Assembly: GCA_900074725.1 (NCBI GenBank)
Contig: LT598459.1
Span: 72,467-136,466, forward strand
Length of the DNA stretch: 64,000 nt
Source of the DNA: Lachancea dasiensis
Taxonomy: Eukaryota; Ascomycota; Saccharomycetes; Saccharomycetales; Saccharomycetaceae
Direction: 5' to 3'
Made by a program: the position numbers and the translations under genes. This document shows, one piece after another, positions 52,140 to 61,117 of this stretch. The stretch's first letter is position 1, and each line of letters starts with the position of its first letter. The notes under the pieces are model-generated. The model did no database searches and was not told where the DNA came from. It was given only the letters and a program-made list of their open reading frames with translations.

Positions 52140-52346
52140 AATACCGGCCGTATGTCCCAGATATGGACCAAATATATAGCCCAAAATATCACACAGAGAC
52201 AGCAACAAGTTGCTTTACTAGCTCAGGGTTTTCTTTCAGCCACCCAGAAATTTATACACGATGTCTATAAACAAATTGATCAAACAGTTCACCAAGTTAA
52301 TTACGGCCGACGCCAACTCCCTAATGCAATCACACCGATGGACTAA
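52140..52346 (+). CDS. Hypothetical small protein, 68-69 residues
   Basis: I do not recognise this frame. It runs from ATG at 52140 (or a second ATG at 52155) to TAA. It is predicted to be largely helical: after MNTGRMSQIWTKYIAQNI comes a Gln-rich stretch and an amphipathic run VALLAQGFLSATQKFIHDVY, then a basic end. It has no cysteines, signal peptide or membrane segment. It ends 235 bp before MAS1 and reads in the same direction. It could be chance, a relic, or an exon of a small spliced gene. Confidence 0.22.
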   Translation, partial: NTGRMSQIWTKYIAQNITQRQQQVALLAQGFLSATQKFIHDVYKQIDQTVHQVNYGRRQLPNAITPMD

Positions 52347-52581
52347 ACGTGCCCACTGAAACATGAGTCAACCTGTCATAGAGCTGTGTTCATACCAACA
52401 TCACCACAAACGCTCAAGAAGTAGGACTTATCCAGGTTCCGTATATAGTGTCTTGAGTAATAATGAATCGAGACTCATGACATTTGTAAGTACCAAGTTT
52501 CTAGACTGGTTAGGTATAAAATAGCGTAGGTTATCAAAAGCACCAGTCCGCGGAAAAAGTGCATTCATAGTCCTAGCAATC

Positions 52582-53958
52582 ATGTTTCGCAACTTGGGTC
52601 TTAGGAACCAGTTTATTAGGAAGCTTGCAACCAGCTTGCCAAGCACAAGAACGTCGGTGTTGTCTAATGGACTCACGGTAGCGACTGAAATGATCCCGAA
52701 CACTTCGAGCGCAACGGTCGGTATATTTGTAGATGCCGGATCAAGAGCCGAAAACGTAAAAAACAACGGAACGGCACATTTTCTCGAGCATTTGGCTTTC
52801 AAGGGAACAAAAACTCGCTCTCAGGTCGGAATTGAATTGGAAATCGAAAACATTGGGTCGCACTTGAATGCCTATACGTCGAGAGAAAACACAGTGTATT
52901 ATGCCAAGACGCTAACTCAAAACATCCCAAACGCAGTAGACGTTTTGAGCGACATTCTGACAAAGTCAGTGCTCGACAAATCCGCCATAGAACGGGAGCG
53001 AGATGTCATTATTCGTGAGAGTGAGGAAGTCGACAAAATGTACGACGAGGTTGTTTTTGACCACCTGCATGCCATCACTTACAAAAACCAACCACTAGGA
53101 CGTACCATCTTGGGTCCCATCGAAAACATCCAGACCATTCAGCAACGCGATCTGCAGGAATACATCTCCACCAACTACAAAGGTGATCGTATGGTGCTTG
53201 CTGGAGCGGGCGCAGTCAATCACGAAGAGCTTGTAAAAGCTGCTGAGAGGTTTTTTGGGCACATTCCTAAATCTGAATCACCTGTTCCTTTAGGATCTCC
53301 TCGTGGTCCTCTTCCCATTTTTTACGGAAATGAACTCAAGATCCAGGAAGACACGCTACCCACGACCCATATAGCATTGTCAGTCGAGGGTGTTTCGTGG
53401 TCTGCTCCAGATTATTTCACTGCTCTTGCTACTCAGGCTATCGTCGGCAACTGGGATAGAGCCTTAGGGACTGGCACAAACTCACCTTCACCCTTAGCCG
53501 TTGCGGCCTCCAATAATGGAACTTTGGCCAATTCTTACATGTCTTTCTCCACATCCTACGCGGACTCTGGCCTGTGGGGAATGTACATTGTCACAGATTC
53601 GAAAGAGCACAATATCAAGCTCATTATCGATGAAGTGCTGAAGGACTGGAAAAGAATAAAGAGCGGGAACATTACGGATGCCGAAGTGAGGAGGGCAAAA
53701 GCTCAACTGAAGGCTTCTCTATTACTGTCCCTCGATGGCTCCACGGCTATCGTCGAAGACATTGGAAGACAAATAGTCACTACTGGTAAAAGGCTATCTC
53801 CCGAGCAAGTTTTCGAGCAAGTTGACCGTATAACTAAAGATGACATTATAACTTGGGCTAACTACAGATTGAAAGATAAGCCTATATCCATAGTAGCTTT
53901 AGGAAACACCAAGACTGTTCCATCTTTGAGTAATATTGAAAGAGGTCTAAATATGTAG
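52582..53958 (+). CDS. MAS1: Mitochondrial processing peptidase beta subunit
   Basis: Mas1 is the catalytic subunit of MPP, which with Mas2 cuts presequences from imported proteins in the matrix. The 458-residue product (yeast 462) has a short presequence (MFRNLGLRNQFIRKLATSLP). The inverted zinc motif HxxEH is at 66-70 (HFLEH), with GTKTRSQVGIELEIENIGSH and LNAYTSRENTVYYAK following. A second M16-type half follows (LPTTHIALSVEGVSW onward). All zinc-site residues look intact. It is from the YLR track (YLR163C) and converges with NGG1, 58 bp apart. Confidence 0.97.
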   Translation: MFRNLGLRNQFIRKLATSLPSTRTSVLSNGLTVATEMIPNTSSATVGIFVDAGSRAENVKNNGTAHFLEHLAFKGTKTRSQVGIELEIENIGSHLNAYTSRENTVYYAKTLTQNIPNAVDVLSDILTKSVLDKSAIERERDVIIRESEEVDKMYDEVVFDHLHAITYKNQPLGRTILGPIENIQTIQQRDLQEYISTNYKGDRMVLAGAGAVNHEELVKAAERFFGHIPKSESPVPLGSPRGPLPIFYGNELKIQEDTLPTTHIALSVEGVSWSAPDYFTALATQAIVGNWDRALGTGTNSPSPLAVAASNNGTLANSYMSFSTSYADSGLWGMYIVTDSKEHNIKLIIDEVLKDWKRIKSGNITDAEVRRAKAQLKASLLLSLDGSTAIVEDIGRQIVTTGKRLSPEQVFEQVDRITKDDIITWANYRLKDKPISIVALGNTKTVPSLSNIERGLNM

Positions 53959-54016
53959 TTCGTTACCTCGACCGAGTACTCTTACAATCGTGTATATATT
54001 AACAAAATGCATTTAT

Positions 54017-55981
54017 TCATTCATCCTTACTTTGTAAACTGTCAGTGAGTTCATCATCTTTACCATTCCCATTGCTCCCAAAAACATCAGCATCGTCGTC
54101 GTCTTCTTCCTGATCTAAGTCTCTAAAAACACTTTCCTTAGGCATCCTTTTCATTACTTCTGGTCTGTCGAACAAAGGTCCGATTTTAGACACCCACCTT
54201 CTTCGCTTGTCTAACAGAGATTTCAAACTCGAGCTAGCTGCTTGTTGATGTGCCGCCTGGATTGCAGCTTGGGAGGTGGAGTTTGCGCCAGAAGCGACAG
54301 CCTGCTGTTTCTTCTTTTTATTCTTTGGAGCTCGGATTCTTTTCACGTAAGCCTGATCAGTTTGCTTGTCTAGGTCGTCGAGGATAGAGGCATACTCTTG
54401 CCAAGCCAAACGCCGCTCTACCAGAGGCACAAGAATCGACTTTCTCTTTATATTCCTCTTGGTAACTTGCCTTAATTCACTCTGTAACTCACGTAGTTCA
54501 GCACTAATCTCATCATCTTCCCTACCGGTAAGCCAATCAGGGTCTTCACCATAATTGCTGTCTTCATCCTTTGGTAAATTCATATAGATTCCAACATACT
54601 TTAGTTCTCTTTTCAAACGCTCCTCAAACGTGGGATAATCAAGATTAACACTATTGGCTTTCCATTCTTGCTGCTGCGGGAGAAAATTTGAACTCTGACC
54701 CTTTGCCGATTTCTCATCGTCTATCTCGCTAGAAGGTGTCAAAGCAGAGTTCCCCAGGCTAGGAGTGTGAGTTTTAGACTCGTTGTCACCCAAGGAATCC
54801 AGCTCATTTTCATCTTTGGTCTCATCTTTCATGATTGCAGACAGCAGTCTAGAGACTAAAGGACCGCAAGATATTTCGTCGGTCTCCAAAGCATCATCAT
54901 TTAAGTCGCTACTAGATTTTTTCGGCAGAATGCTGGAAGGATCTTGTAAAGGGGGCGGTGATAGGTTAGCAATGTTCTGATTATTATCTTCTTTAGCCCA
55001 TGCATCAATATAAGTTGGGCCCAATTTTGGGATAACATATGGTGTTACCTCAGGATCATAAGATCTCTCTACAGAGACATTGGGCGGCACCAAATACCTG
55101 TTTTTCAGAAATTTTATGTCATCCTCGTTCAGTTCCCTAAAAAAGTTGTCCACAGAGGTCAGGAAAGTAGTGTACTGAATCTGGTTAGCGGGTTTGGGCC
55201 GCGAAAAGTCCATGTCCGGAATTTCTCCTGGTAATAGATCTTTCAAATCACTGGCTGGATAACTTGAGACCCCATACTTTTTCTTCAAAAATTCTTCTCC
55301 AGTGCTCTCGAGACCTTCATTTGTGAACAAGCCAAGTGTTACGGCAGCTGCAGGAAGAGTTTGGGAGCCTACAAACTCTGATTTGGGGTTTTTTACTGAG
55401 GGGTCGCTTTCGATGCGGTCAATTTCCGATTGAGTTTTCTTTTCAGGTGAGCCACCTTGTTCCGCGGGTGGAGCTGCTGGTGTCGCTTTCTTGGCAGGCG
55501 GACGAATCATCACCTCCTCCTCATCTTCGTCTTCCATTTTCAGAGATCTCTTGCGTGTGGCGGGCCTCACAGGGACAACACCCGTCTCGTCGTCACTTTG
55601 ACCGGCTTCCGAGACTGGTTCTGGTGGCCGCGAGCTACCCAACTGTGAATTTTCGCCAGGTACAGCAGCAGTTGCTGCTGCAACTGCTGCTTGAGGAGCA
55701 TTTTCCAAAATTTCCTTGATTGTAGCGATAGTGGCCCGGTCACTGGCGGAAATCCGCTCCAAAGTTGTCTCCAGCTTGTTCAGCAGCCCCTGTAGGTTTT
55801 GTAGCGGTGGTAAGCCCGGCAATGATCGTACATGTTTCCCATTTAACAGGCCAATATCTCTTTCGAATGTCAGATCCAACGTCTTAAGCACTGAAGACAG
55901 AATTCGAGACGGCTCGTGCGCCAATTCGTCTTCTTGATTCTCGTCCTTTATTCCTTTGCCTCTACGTGGTGGACGAGACAT
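54017..55981 (-). CDS. NGG1: SAGA/ADA complex subunit Ada3
   Basis: Ngg1 (Ada3) joins Gcn5 and Ada2 in the histone acetyltransferase module of SAGA, SLIK and ADA. The 654-residue product (yeast 702) begins MSRPPRRGKGIKDEN. It has long acidic and Ser/Pro-rich linkers. The C-terminal Ada3 domain contains YVGIYMNLPKDEDSNYGEDPD, then DWLTGREDDEISAELRELQ, KRKSILVPLVERRLAWQEY and a coiled-coil region rich in Ala and Gln. The tail is Asp/Glu-rich. It is divergent from RSM24. Confidence 0.93.
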   Translation of the reverse strand: MSRPPRRGKGIKDENQEDELAHEPSRILSSVLKTLDLTFERDIGLLNGKHVRSLPGLPPLQNLQGLLNKLETTLERISASDRATIATIKEILENAPQAAVAAATAAVPGENSQLGSSRPPEPVSEAGQSDDETGVVPVRPATRKRSLKMEDEDEEEVMIRPPAKKATPAAPPAEQGGSPEKKTQSEIDRIESDPSVKNPKSEFVGSQTLPAAAVTLGLFTNEGLESTGEEFLKKKYGVSSYPASDLKDLLPGEIPDMDFSRPKPANQIQYTTFLTSVDNFFRELNEDDIKFLKNRYLVPPNVSVERSYDPEVTPYVIPKLGPTYIDAWAKEDNNQNIANLSPPPLQDPSSILPKKSSSDLNDDALETDEISCGPLVSRLLSAIMKDETKDENELDSLGDNESKTHTPSLGNSALTPSSEIDDEKSAKGQSSNFLPQQQEWKANSVNLDYPTFEERLKRELKYVGIYMNLPKDEDSNYGEDPDWLTGREDDEISAELRELQSELRQVTKRNIKRKSILVPLVERRLAWQEYASILDDLDKQTDQAYVKRIRAPKNKKKKQQAVASGANSTSQAAIQAAHQQAASSSLKSLLDKRRRWVSKIGPLFDRPEVMKRMPKESVFRDLDQEEDDDDADVFGSNGNGKDDELTDSLQSKDE

Positions 55982-56236
55982 TCTGACATCAAAGTGAAGC
56001 CCGTTAACTCTTTAAAATCGCTTTAGCTTCTCGAAGTCAGTTCTGTAAATGCAGTTTACAGATGACTTGTAATAGTTTAACCTGAAAAGTTTACACGTGC
56101 TCAGTGATAAAGAACTTTTATGAAGTTTGATGTCCCAAGTACGGTACGAACATTAAGACTTGGAAGCGGAAGAGAGACAGAAGAGACTTCGTTTTGTCCA
56201 GTTTTAGCTTTTAAACGTCATAATCGTGTTTGAGCA

Positions 56237-57148
56237 ATGCGTCCTGGACTTTCGCTTTTGTTCCGCTCTGCTGTGAGCTGTAGAAACGCAGTTGCGAGTA
56301 AACCAGCTCAGGCCAGCACAATCGCGGCTGATTTGTATCTGGACCCTTCGAAATGGAAAGCGTTACAGCCAGAAGAAATCTTCCGTCTGTATCGGGAAAG
56401 AGTTGTCAAGCTAGGATCCCAGTACAAACCGTGCAAGGAAGAGCTAGATGCGCTACTTTCCACGGCTGAGCACACCGGCGTGGCTCCCAGGTCCATTACA
56501 GCGATGTATTATGGTGGTGAGCAGGCGGCTTATGATCTGAAAGGCTTGAACATGGAGGACAACTTCAAGCCCCGGCCGTTCATGTTTGACGACTTGCCGT
56601 CACAGGCTCAAGACCTCGTTCAACAACACCGTGAACAACGTTTCTACAACAGACTAGCTGCCTACGAGCTGCCCACCTTGGTGCAATACCGCCAGGAGTA
56701 CCAGAGACCGTCACCCAAGGCCAGTCCTGTCACTTACAAATACACCACCTACATCGGCGAGGAGCACCCGAACGCGCGTAAAGTGGTCTTGAGTCTAAAA
56801 ACCAAGGACCTCGGTCTTTCCGAAAAAGAGGTTCACAAGTTCCGCTTGCTGGCTCAGACCCGGTATGACCACCTAACTGATATCTTCAAGATGTCTTGTG
56901 ACAAATTTCCCGAGCCTGCTCAGAATGCCCGCTTTTTGAGCGACACTCTAAAGGCTCTGTTCAACGCAGCCAAGGACACAAAAGACGATTTTGCAGACGT
57001 TCCTCTAGATACCAGACACACGATAGCCAAGAATTTGCGCAAGAAAAAGCGCGATTTCGAGTTCCCCGAATCGTGGAAGAGGCCTCAGGACGCTCCAAAG
57101 GAGTTGGTTAACATGACCGAGTTGATCCAGAAGCAGCTACAACAGTAG
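56237..57148 (+). CDS. RSM24: Mitochondrial small-subunit ribosomal protein mS35
   Basis: Rsm24 is a component of the mitochondrial small ribosomal subunit. The 303-residue product (yeast 319) starts with a presequence-like stretch ([21 protein letters not shown]). The mS35 domain follows, with [24 protein letters not shown] and [20 protein letters not shown] as recognisable conserved blocks. The C terminus is basic. It converges with HMO1, 217 bp apart, the gap containing AT-rich 3' sequences. Confidence 0.92.
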   Translation: MRPGLSLLFRSAVSCRNAVASKPAQASTIAADLYLDPSKWKALQPEEIFRLYRERVVKLGSQYKPCKEELDALLSTAEHTGVAPRSITAMYYGGEQAAYDLKGLNMEDNFKPRPFMFDDLPSQAQDLVQQHREQRFYNRLAAYELPTLVQYRQEYQRPSPKASPVTYKYTTYIGEEHPNARKVVLSLKTKDLGLSEKEVHKFRLLAQTRYDHLTDIFKMSCDKFPEPAQNARFLSDTLKALFNAAKDTKDDFADVPLDTRHTIAKNLRKKKRDFEFPESWKRPQDAPKELVNMTELIQKQLQQ

Positions 57149-57365
57149 AGGACTATGCAAGGTATACCTGTACATATTAATAAAGAAACTCGATTTTGAA
57201 GTAATATTCACAGATATATTGATACAAATACGCCCAACGGCAAATGTGGGAGAAGATAGAAATACAGCATATATCGAGGCGGGAAGAAGGAAGAATACTC
57301 AACTTTTCTTGGTTCTTTAATTTTTTTTAGACTGGTTTTGCCTTGAATTTTCGCTACCCTTAATA

Positions 57366-58295
57366 TTACATAGCACTGCTGCTGCTGTGCTTGTCCTTCT
57401 TCTTGTCCTTCTTCTTCTTCTTCTTCTTCTTTTCCGAACTGCCGGTGTTGCCGTCTTCCTCATGAGGTCTTTTCTCCTTTGGTGGCTCGAATTCATCTTC
57501 TAGCCCGCCTTGAAGGTAGTCTGGAATTGGGATCGGAGCGGAACTGGGGACCTCCAGTACGGGCGCAAGCCCGTTCTTCTTGGCCTCCAGGTACTTGAGC
57601 TTTTCCTGTTGATAGTTCTCGAGTTCAGCGGTGTAGGCCTGCTTCCACTTGTACTTTTCACTCTCACTTAATTCTTTCCATTTCTTAGAAATCTCCTGGG
57701 TGATTTCCGTCGACGACAGAGGTGGCAGACCGCTCTTCTGCCTATCTTCGCGCAAGGCTTGGCGAACGTACGCAGAGTAGGCGAAAAACACCGTCAAGGG
57801 CTTCTTTGGAGCGTTTGGGTCACGTTCCTGCTTTTTCCTGGCTGCTGGTGTCTTCACTGGCGACACGATGGCTGGAATCACATCTTTGTCGTCTTCCATT
57901 GGATTGGTCAATTCCGAACTGACGCCATGGATTTGATTGGTGGCTGACGTCAGCTTCTGTAGTGCCTCCGTCAAAGTAGTGAAAGCTTCCAACTTCTCTT
58001 CTTCATCTTCGCCGATGGCGTTGTAAAAATCAATGATACAGGAGGCACTTTGGTTGGCCGACTTCGACAGTTCGAACAGCGACGACACGAGCTATGTGCA
58101 TGGGCGCATTCCAGTTAGTATTTGTGAGCGATCAACACAGACGATGATGCATTGCTTTACTTGAACGTAATTCCCAGCCTGTTGAACACCTTGACCGTGA
58201 TCTGCTGGTGGCTGACGGGATATAAACAACACCGCGATAAACTAACGACATACCGTGTCCTTGGCGGCCTTGAGCTTGATGGATGGCTCAGACAT
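57366..58295 (-). CDS. HMO1: HMG-box chromatin protein of rDNA and RP genes, spliced
   Basis: Hmo1 coats active rDNA and many ribosomal-protein promoters and acts with RNA polymerase I and Fhl1/Ifh1. The gene has two exons, 58254-58295 and 57366-58091, joined in phase 0. Exon 1 encodes MSEPSIKLKAAKDT, matching the yeast start MTTDPSVKLKSAKD, and exon 2 continues LVSSLFELSK. The product is 255 residues (yeast 246). A degenerate N-terminal box A is followed by the canonical HMG box (about 105-175, PNAPKKPLTVFFAYSAYVRQ). The C terminus ends in a long Lys/Asp tract needed for DNA bending. A CACGTG E-box abuts the ATG. Confidence 0.96.
58092..58253 (-). other. HMO1: Spliceosomal intron of HMO1
   Basis: This 162-nt intron begins GTATGT (minus strand from 58253), has a perfect TACTAAC branch site (58120-58114) and ends ATAG at 58092. 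The branch A is 23 nt from the acceptor. It lies between codons 14 and 15. Confidence 0.94.
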
Positions 58296-58961
58296 CACGT
58301 GTGGAGCTGTTATCCTTTATGTTGATATCGTTTCCGATAGCTTGTGACACTTCCAGTAGCCAAGAGTTCCTTTGTGGAGTTGGTTAAGTTCTCCTTCTAG
58401 AGGTCAAAGTTCCGGTAAGGAGAACTAGGCAGGATCCCGCCTAATTCGCCGGCGTCCGTTCTGCCTAGGAAAAAATTTTCTGTCTAGCAGAATTCGCTAG
58501 CACGGCGCGTGTGAAGTGATCGTTTATAACGGGTGTGTCACTGGCTTGAGTGTGACGCGGAGTTGTAGGACTGGCGGCGGCGAAAGGCTTTGGCCTATCT
58601 TTTTGAAGATGATTATCCAAAGAGGACGCTGGATAGCTCACATTTACTAGAGCCAAGTGGATCAACAGCACGGGAACCATCTGAAGAGCGACCGTAGCTA
58701 GCGCGGTTCACTGTGAGGGCCAAAAAGACGCCGTGCGTACGAGCGTACAAGAGGGTAGCCAAATGGTCATACGGATGGCACAATTGAAGCAGAATGAGGA
58801 AAATGAACTGCCCCCAGATAGTCTGATATCATTGTGGCGAGGTATATGACGAGTCATCACTTTGTATATTTCTGTCGCCCGCAGTATATTATATTCTATA
58901 TTGTATTTAATTCGCCTCGAACAAACAAGAGAGCCCTCCAGTACCTAATTATGCCAGCACG
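58296..58961. other. Intergenic HMO1-transporter
   Basis: This 666-bp stretch holds the HMO1 promoter and the 3' region of the transporter. CACGTG at 58296-58301 touches the HMO1 ATG. An AAAAAATTTT run near 58470 resembles RRPE. No RNA gene was found. Confidence 0.45.
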
Positions 58962-60557
58962 CTAGTAGGAGTATCTGAAATTCTTGTTCTGGAAATCGGT
59001 CAAATCTTTGAATCCGTCGATAATACCCTGTTGCTCGGACTCGGGCGTAAGTGGCCCGTACTTCTTGTCTCTGGATCTGTTTCTGTACAGCATCATACCA
59101 TAGTACACGATACACAAGAGCATCATGCAAGCGTATGAGGAAATCAGGCCCTTCATACCGGTCAAGTATCGTGGGGCCTCCTTCGCGTAGAAAATCTTAG
59201 ACCCGATGATGTTGCCTGCTGTGTACATCAAGAACCACATAATCTTAGAGGTCGAGATTTTGGAGGAGCCCGCAACGGTGACGTTGAGCAGAATCCAACA
59301 CATAATTACTGGTCCACCAATGATGTATAGCAACCAACAGCAGCCGACCAGAGCCCATTTGTGCTCCAATGGTATCAAGTGAATACCCACGAGACCAGCA
59401 AGTGTAGGAATGCACAAAATAAACAGCAGGATGACTCTAATGTTTTTCTTTGTATACAGGGCAAGGATGCCGGCCGAGAATACACAGAGCAGTTCAACTG
59501 CACCGGTGGGTAGTTGTAGTAGTGTTGCATTCAAGCCTGAAAATCCGAACCCTTTGATGAGCGAAGAGATGAAGTTTGAGGTACCGCCGTTGATGATACC
59601 GCATCCGAGACCGATAAGTGCCAAAATCCAACAGTTCAAATCGCAAAGTGCCTCAACTGCCTGCTTGGGCTTCAACTTGGTGTCTTTGAGACCCATTTGG
59701 TTCTTTGAAACCCGTTGCACCACCTTCAGCTTCTCGTCATGCGTCAGAAAGCGAGCGTTAGATGGAGAATCAGGTGCCAAGTACAAGAACACAAAAGCCC
59801 AAACGAGGTTGATGAGTCCAATAACCAAAAAGATCAATTTCCATGGTTTTAGCGACGTGCTCGTGGAGTGGCCCAGTCCGTAGGCCAAAAGGGCCCCCAC
59901 CATCGTGGCCACACCATTCATACTCAGGAACGTGCACATTCTGAATGGCTGTTCTTGCTTGTTGTAGAACATGCTGCACATCATCATGTTGGAAGGCGAA
60001 ATGGTCGCCTCCATGAGACCCAACAGAAACCGCAACGCCATCATGGTGCGGTAGTTAGTGGCACCAATGTGGGAAATCAGTAGAATCGCCCATGCGATCA
60101 ACGTACAGCCAGTAAACTTAGCGACTGGGAGTTTTTGCAACAGCCAGTTTCCCGGGATCGACCCGATCAAATACCCAACGTTAAAGATTGCGGCCACGTT
60201 CGAGTAATCGTTCCCTTTAAAATTCAAGTCTTCGCTCAGCGAATACGCATTTGCATAGTTGAGCGACAACTTATCCAAAAACTGCAGCATGTACGTGACA
60301 CACAGAATTGGCAGCAGCCATCTGTCGATCTTTCGTCTGATGGGTGCATATTCTTTGTCGTCAACGTCCACATGGCCTTCCATGGCCTCGCGAAATAATT
60401 CGGCGCCAACAGCATGCTCTGCTTCGATTCCAAGACCGCCTGACTTTCTGTCGCTTGTAGACGACAATGAGCCTCTCGTTTCCAAGATCTCCCCGGTTTG
60501 AATCCCATAAGGCTCCTTGATATCTTCTTTCATGTCGCGAGTGTCTTGTGATGCCAT
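58962..60557 (-). CDS. Major facilitator transporter, Dal5-type anion:cation symporter family
   Basis: This 531-residue membrane protein belongs to the fungal allantoate permease (Dal5) family, whose members import organic acids, vitamins, ureidosuccinate, allantoate or sulfur compounds. The substrate cannot be read from the sequence. The N-terminal ~80 residues are cytosolic, then about 12 membrane helices start at RWLLPILCVTYMLQFLDKLS. The family signature LDKxxLNYA and the MFS loop RFLLGLMEATISP are present. The C-terminal FKDLTDFQNKNFRY is a hallmark of this family. No counterpart lies between HMO1 and ARG82 in S. cerevisiae, so it was inserted here or lost there. Its promoter has a TATA box and four GATAAG sites. 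Confidence 0.88.
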   Translation of the reverse strand: MASQDTRDMKEDIKEPYGIQTGEILETRGSLSSTSDRKSGGLGIEAEHAVGAELFREAMEGHVDVDDKEYAPIRRKIDRWLLPILCVTYMLQFLDKLSLNYANAYSLSEDLNFKGNDYSNVAAIFNVGYLIGSIPGNWLLQKLPVAKFTGCTLIAWAILLISHIGATNYRTMMALRFLLGLMEATISPSNMMMCSMFYNKQEQPFRMCTFLSMNGVATMVGALLAYGLGHSTSTSLKPWKLIFLVIGLINLVWAFVFLYLAPDSPSNARFLTHDEKLKVVQRVSKNQMGLKDTKLKPKQAVEALCDLNCWILALIGLGCGIINGGTSNFISSLIKGFGFSGLNATLLQLPTGAVELLCVFSAGILALYTKKNIRVILLFILCIPTLAGLVGIHLIPLEHKWALVGCCWLLYIIGGPVIMCWILLNVTVAGSSKISTSKIMWFLMYTAGNIIGSKIFYAKEAPRYLTGMKGLISSYACMMLLCIVYYGMMLYRNRSRDKKYGPLTPESEQQGIIDGFKDLTDFQNKNFRYSY

Positions 60558-60623
60558 TGTGTCAGCGGCCGTGGCAAGAACAAAACAAAACTCGACATCA
60601 TGGAAAATCGCCCAGCCAAGCCT

Positions 60624-60633
60624 CTTATATAAG
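60624..60633 (-). promoter_or_regulatory. TATA box of the transporter gene
   Basis: The palindrome CTTATATAAG lies 67-76 bp upstream of the transporter ATG, within the usual TATA range for yeast regulated promoters. Confidence 0.6.
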
Positions 60634-60726
60634 TGCTAAATCGATAGTAGAGTCGCTTCAAGTACGCATATTTGCGGTGGCATTTACACGAGCGATGCTG
60701 ATCCCGCTACAGTGTCCAATGGGCCT

Positions 60727-60870
60727 CTTATCGGCTCTTAGCAAAGTAGCAGACGAGGGCCAGGCTTATCGTCCAGCTAGATAAAGCTTATCTCGAGGCA
60801 CATACCAAAAGGGATAATCAATGCCGATAGGGTCTGGAGCTTTACTTCCGAAAATGGTAAAATTGATAAG
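60727..60870. promoter_or_regulatory. Cluster of GATAAG sites (GATA-factor UAS)
   Basis: CTTATC occurs at 60727-60732, 60765-60770 and 60787-60792, and GATAAG at 60865-60870, with a further GATAA at 60813. Four hexamers in 144 bp is far above chance (about 0.07 expected). Such clusters bind Gln3/Gat1 and confer nitrogen catabolite repression, as at DAL5. They lie 170-313 bp from the transporter ATG. Confidence 0.65.
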
Positions 60871-61074
60871 AGTGAGTTATCGCCAACCTTCAACAAAACG
60901 ACGCCTAACGGCTATTGAATATCTTTCTATCTTCCAAGTGTGCTCTGATGGCTACCTGCACAGTGAGTAGTCTAAGCAGTTGTTAAATTGGAGCGAGAGG
61001 GGAATCATTGATACTGAATCGATAAAAAATTGTTCCACAGGAGACTGGTGACCATGCGTGCCAAATATTGTTGA

Positions 61075-61117
61075 TTCCACATGGTTCCACATGGTTCCAC
61101 ATGGTTCCACATGGTTC
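61075..61117. repeat. Tandem 10-bp repeat (ATGGTTCCAC), about 4.3 copies
   Basis: The unit ATGGTTCCAC repeats without mismatch between 61075 and 61117. The period is close to one helical turn, so every CACATG (CATGTG on the other strand) faces the same side. It lies between the transporter and ARG82 promoters. Confidence 0.9.

Larger units (their letters stand above)
50319..52581. other. 2.26-kb gap without a convincing gene (SDH4-MAS1)
   Basis: This is the longest gene-free stretch in the window. S. cerevisiae has UBC1 next to SDH4 on the side toward NGG1, but I find no UBC1-like frame here. It contains the SDH4 promoter, an A15 tract at 50649-50663 and several short frames without ATG starts. 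The longest of these is on the minus strand at 51661-52128: it opens with GTG and resembles nothing I know. A 69-codon ATG frame at 52140-52346 is listed separately. The MAS1 promoter with a TATA-like sequence near 52513 closes it. No tRNA, LTR or centromere elements were seen. An unrecognised long non-coding RNA cannot be excluded. Confidence 0.5.

Noticed and set aside
50319-52581. Centromere, LTR, mating-type cassette or known long RNA (U1, U2, RNase P/MRP, SRP or telomerase RNA) in the gap
   Set aside because: No CDEI/AT-rich/CDEIII order, no LTR-like ends, no MAT protein fragments and none of the conserved RNA segments I could recall were visible. Telomerase RNA is too variable to exclude by eye.
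58294-58301. ATCACGTG at the HMO1 start as a centromere CDEI
   Set aside because: The flanks are not AT-rich and no CDEIII follows; it is just an E-box next to the ATG.
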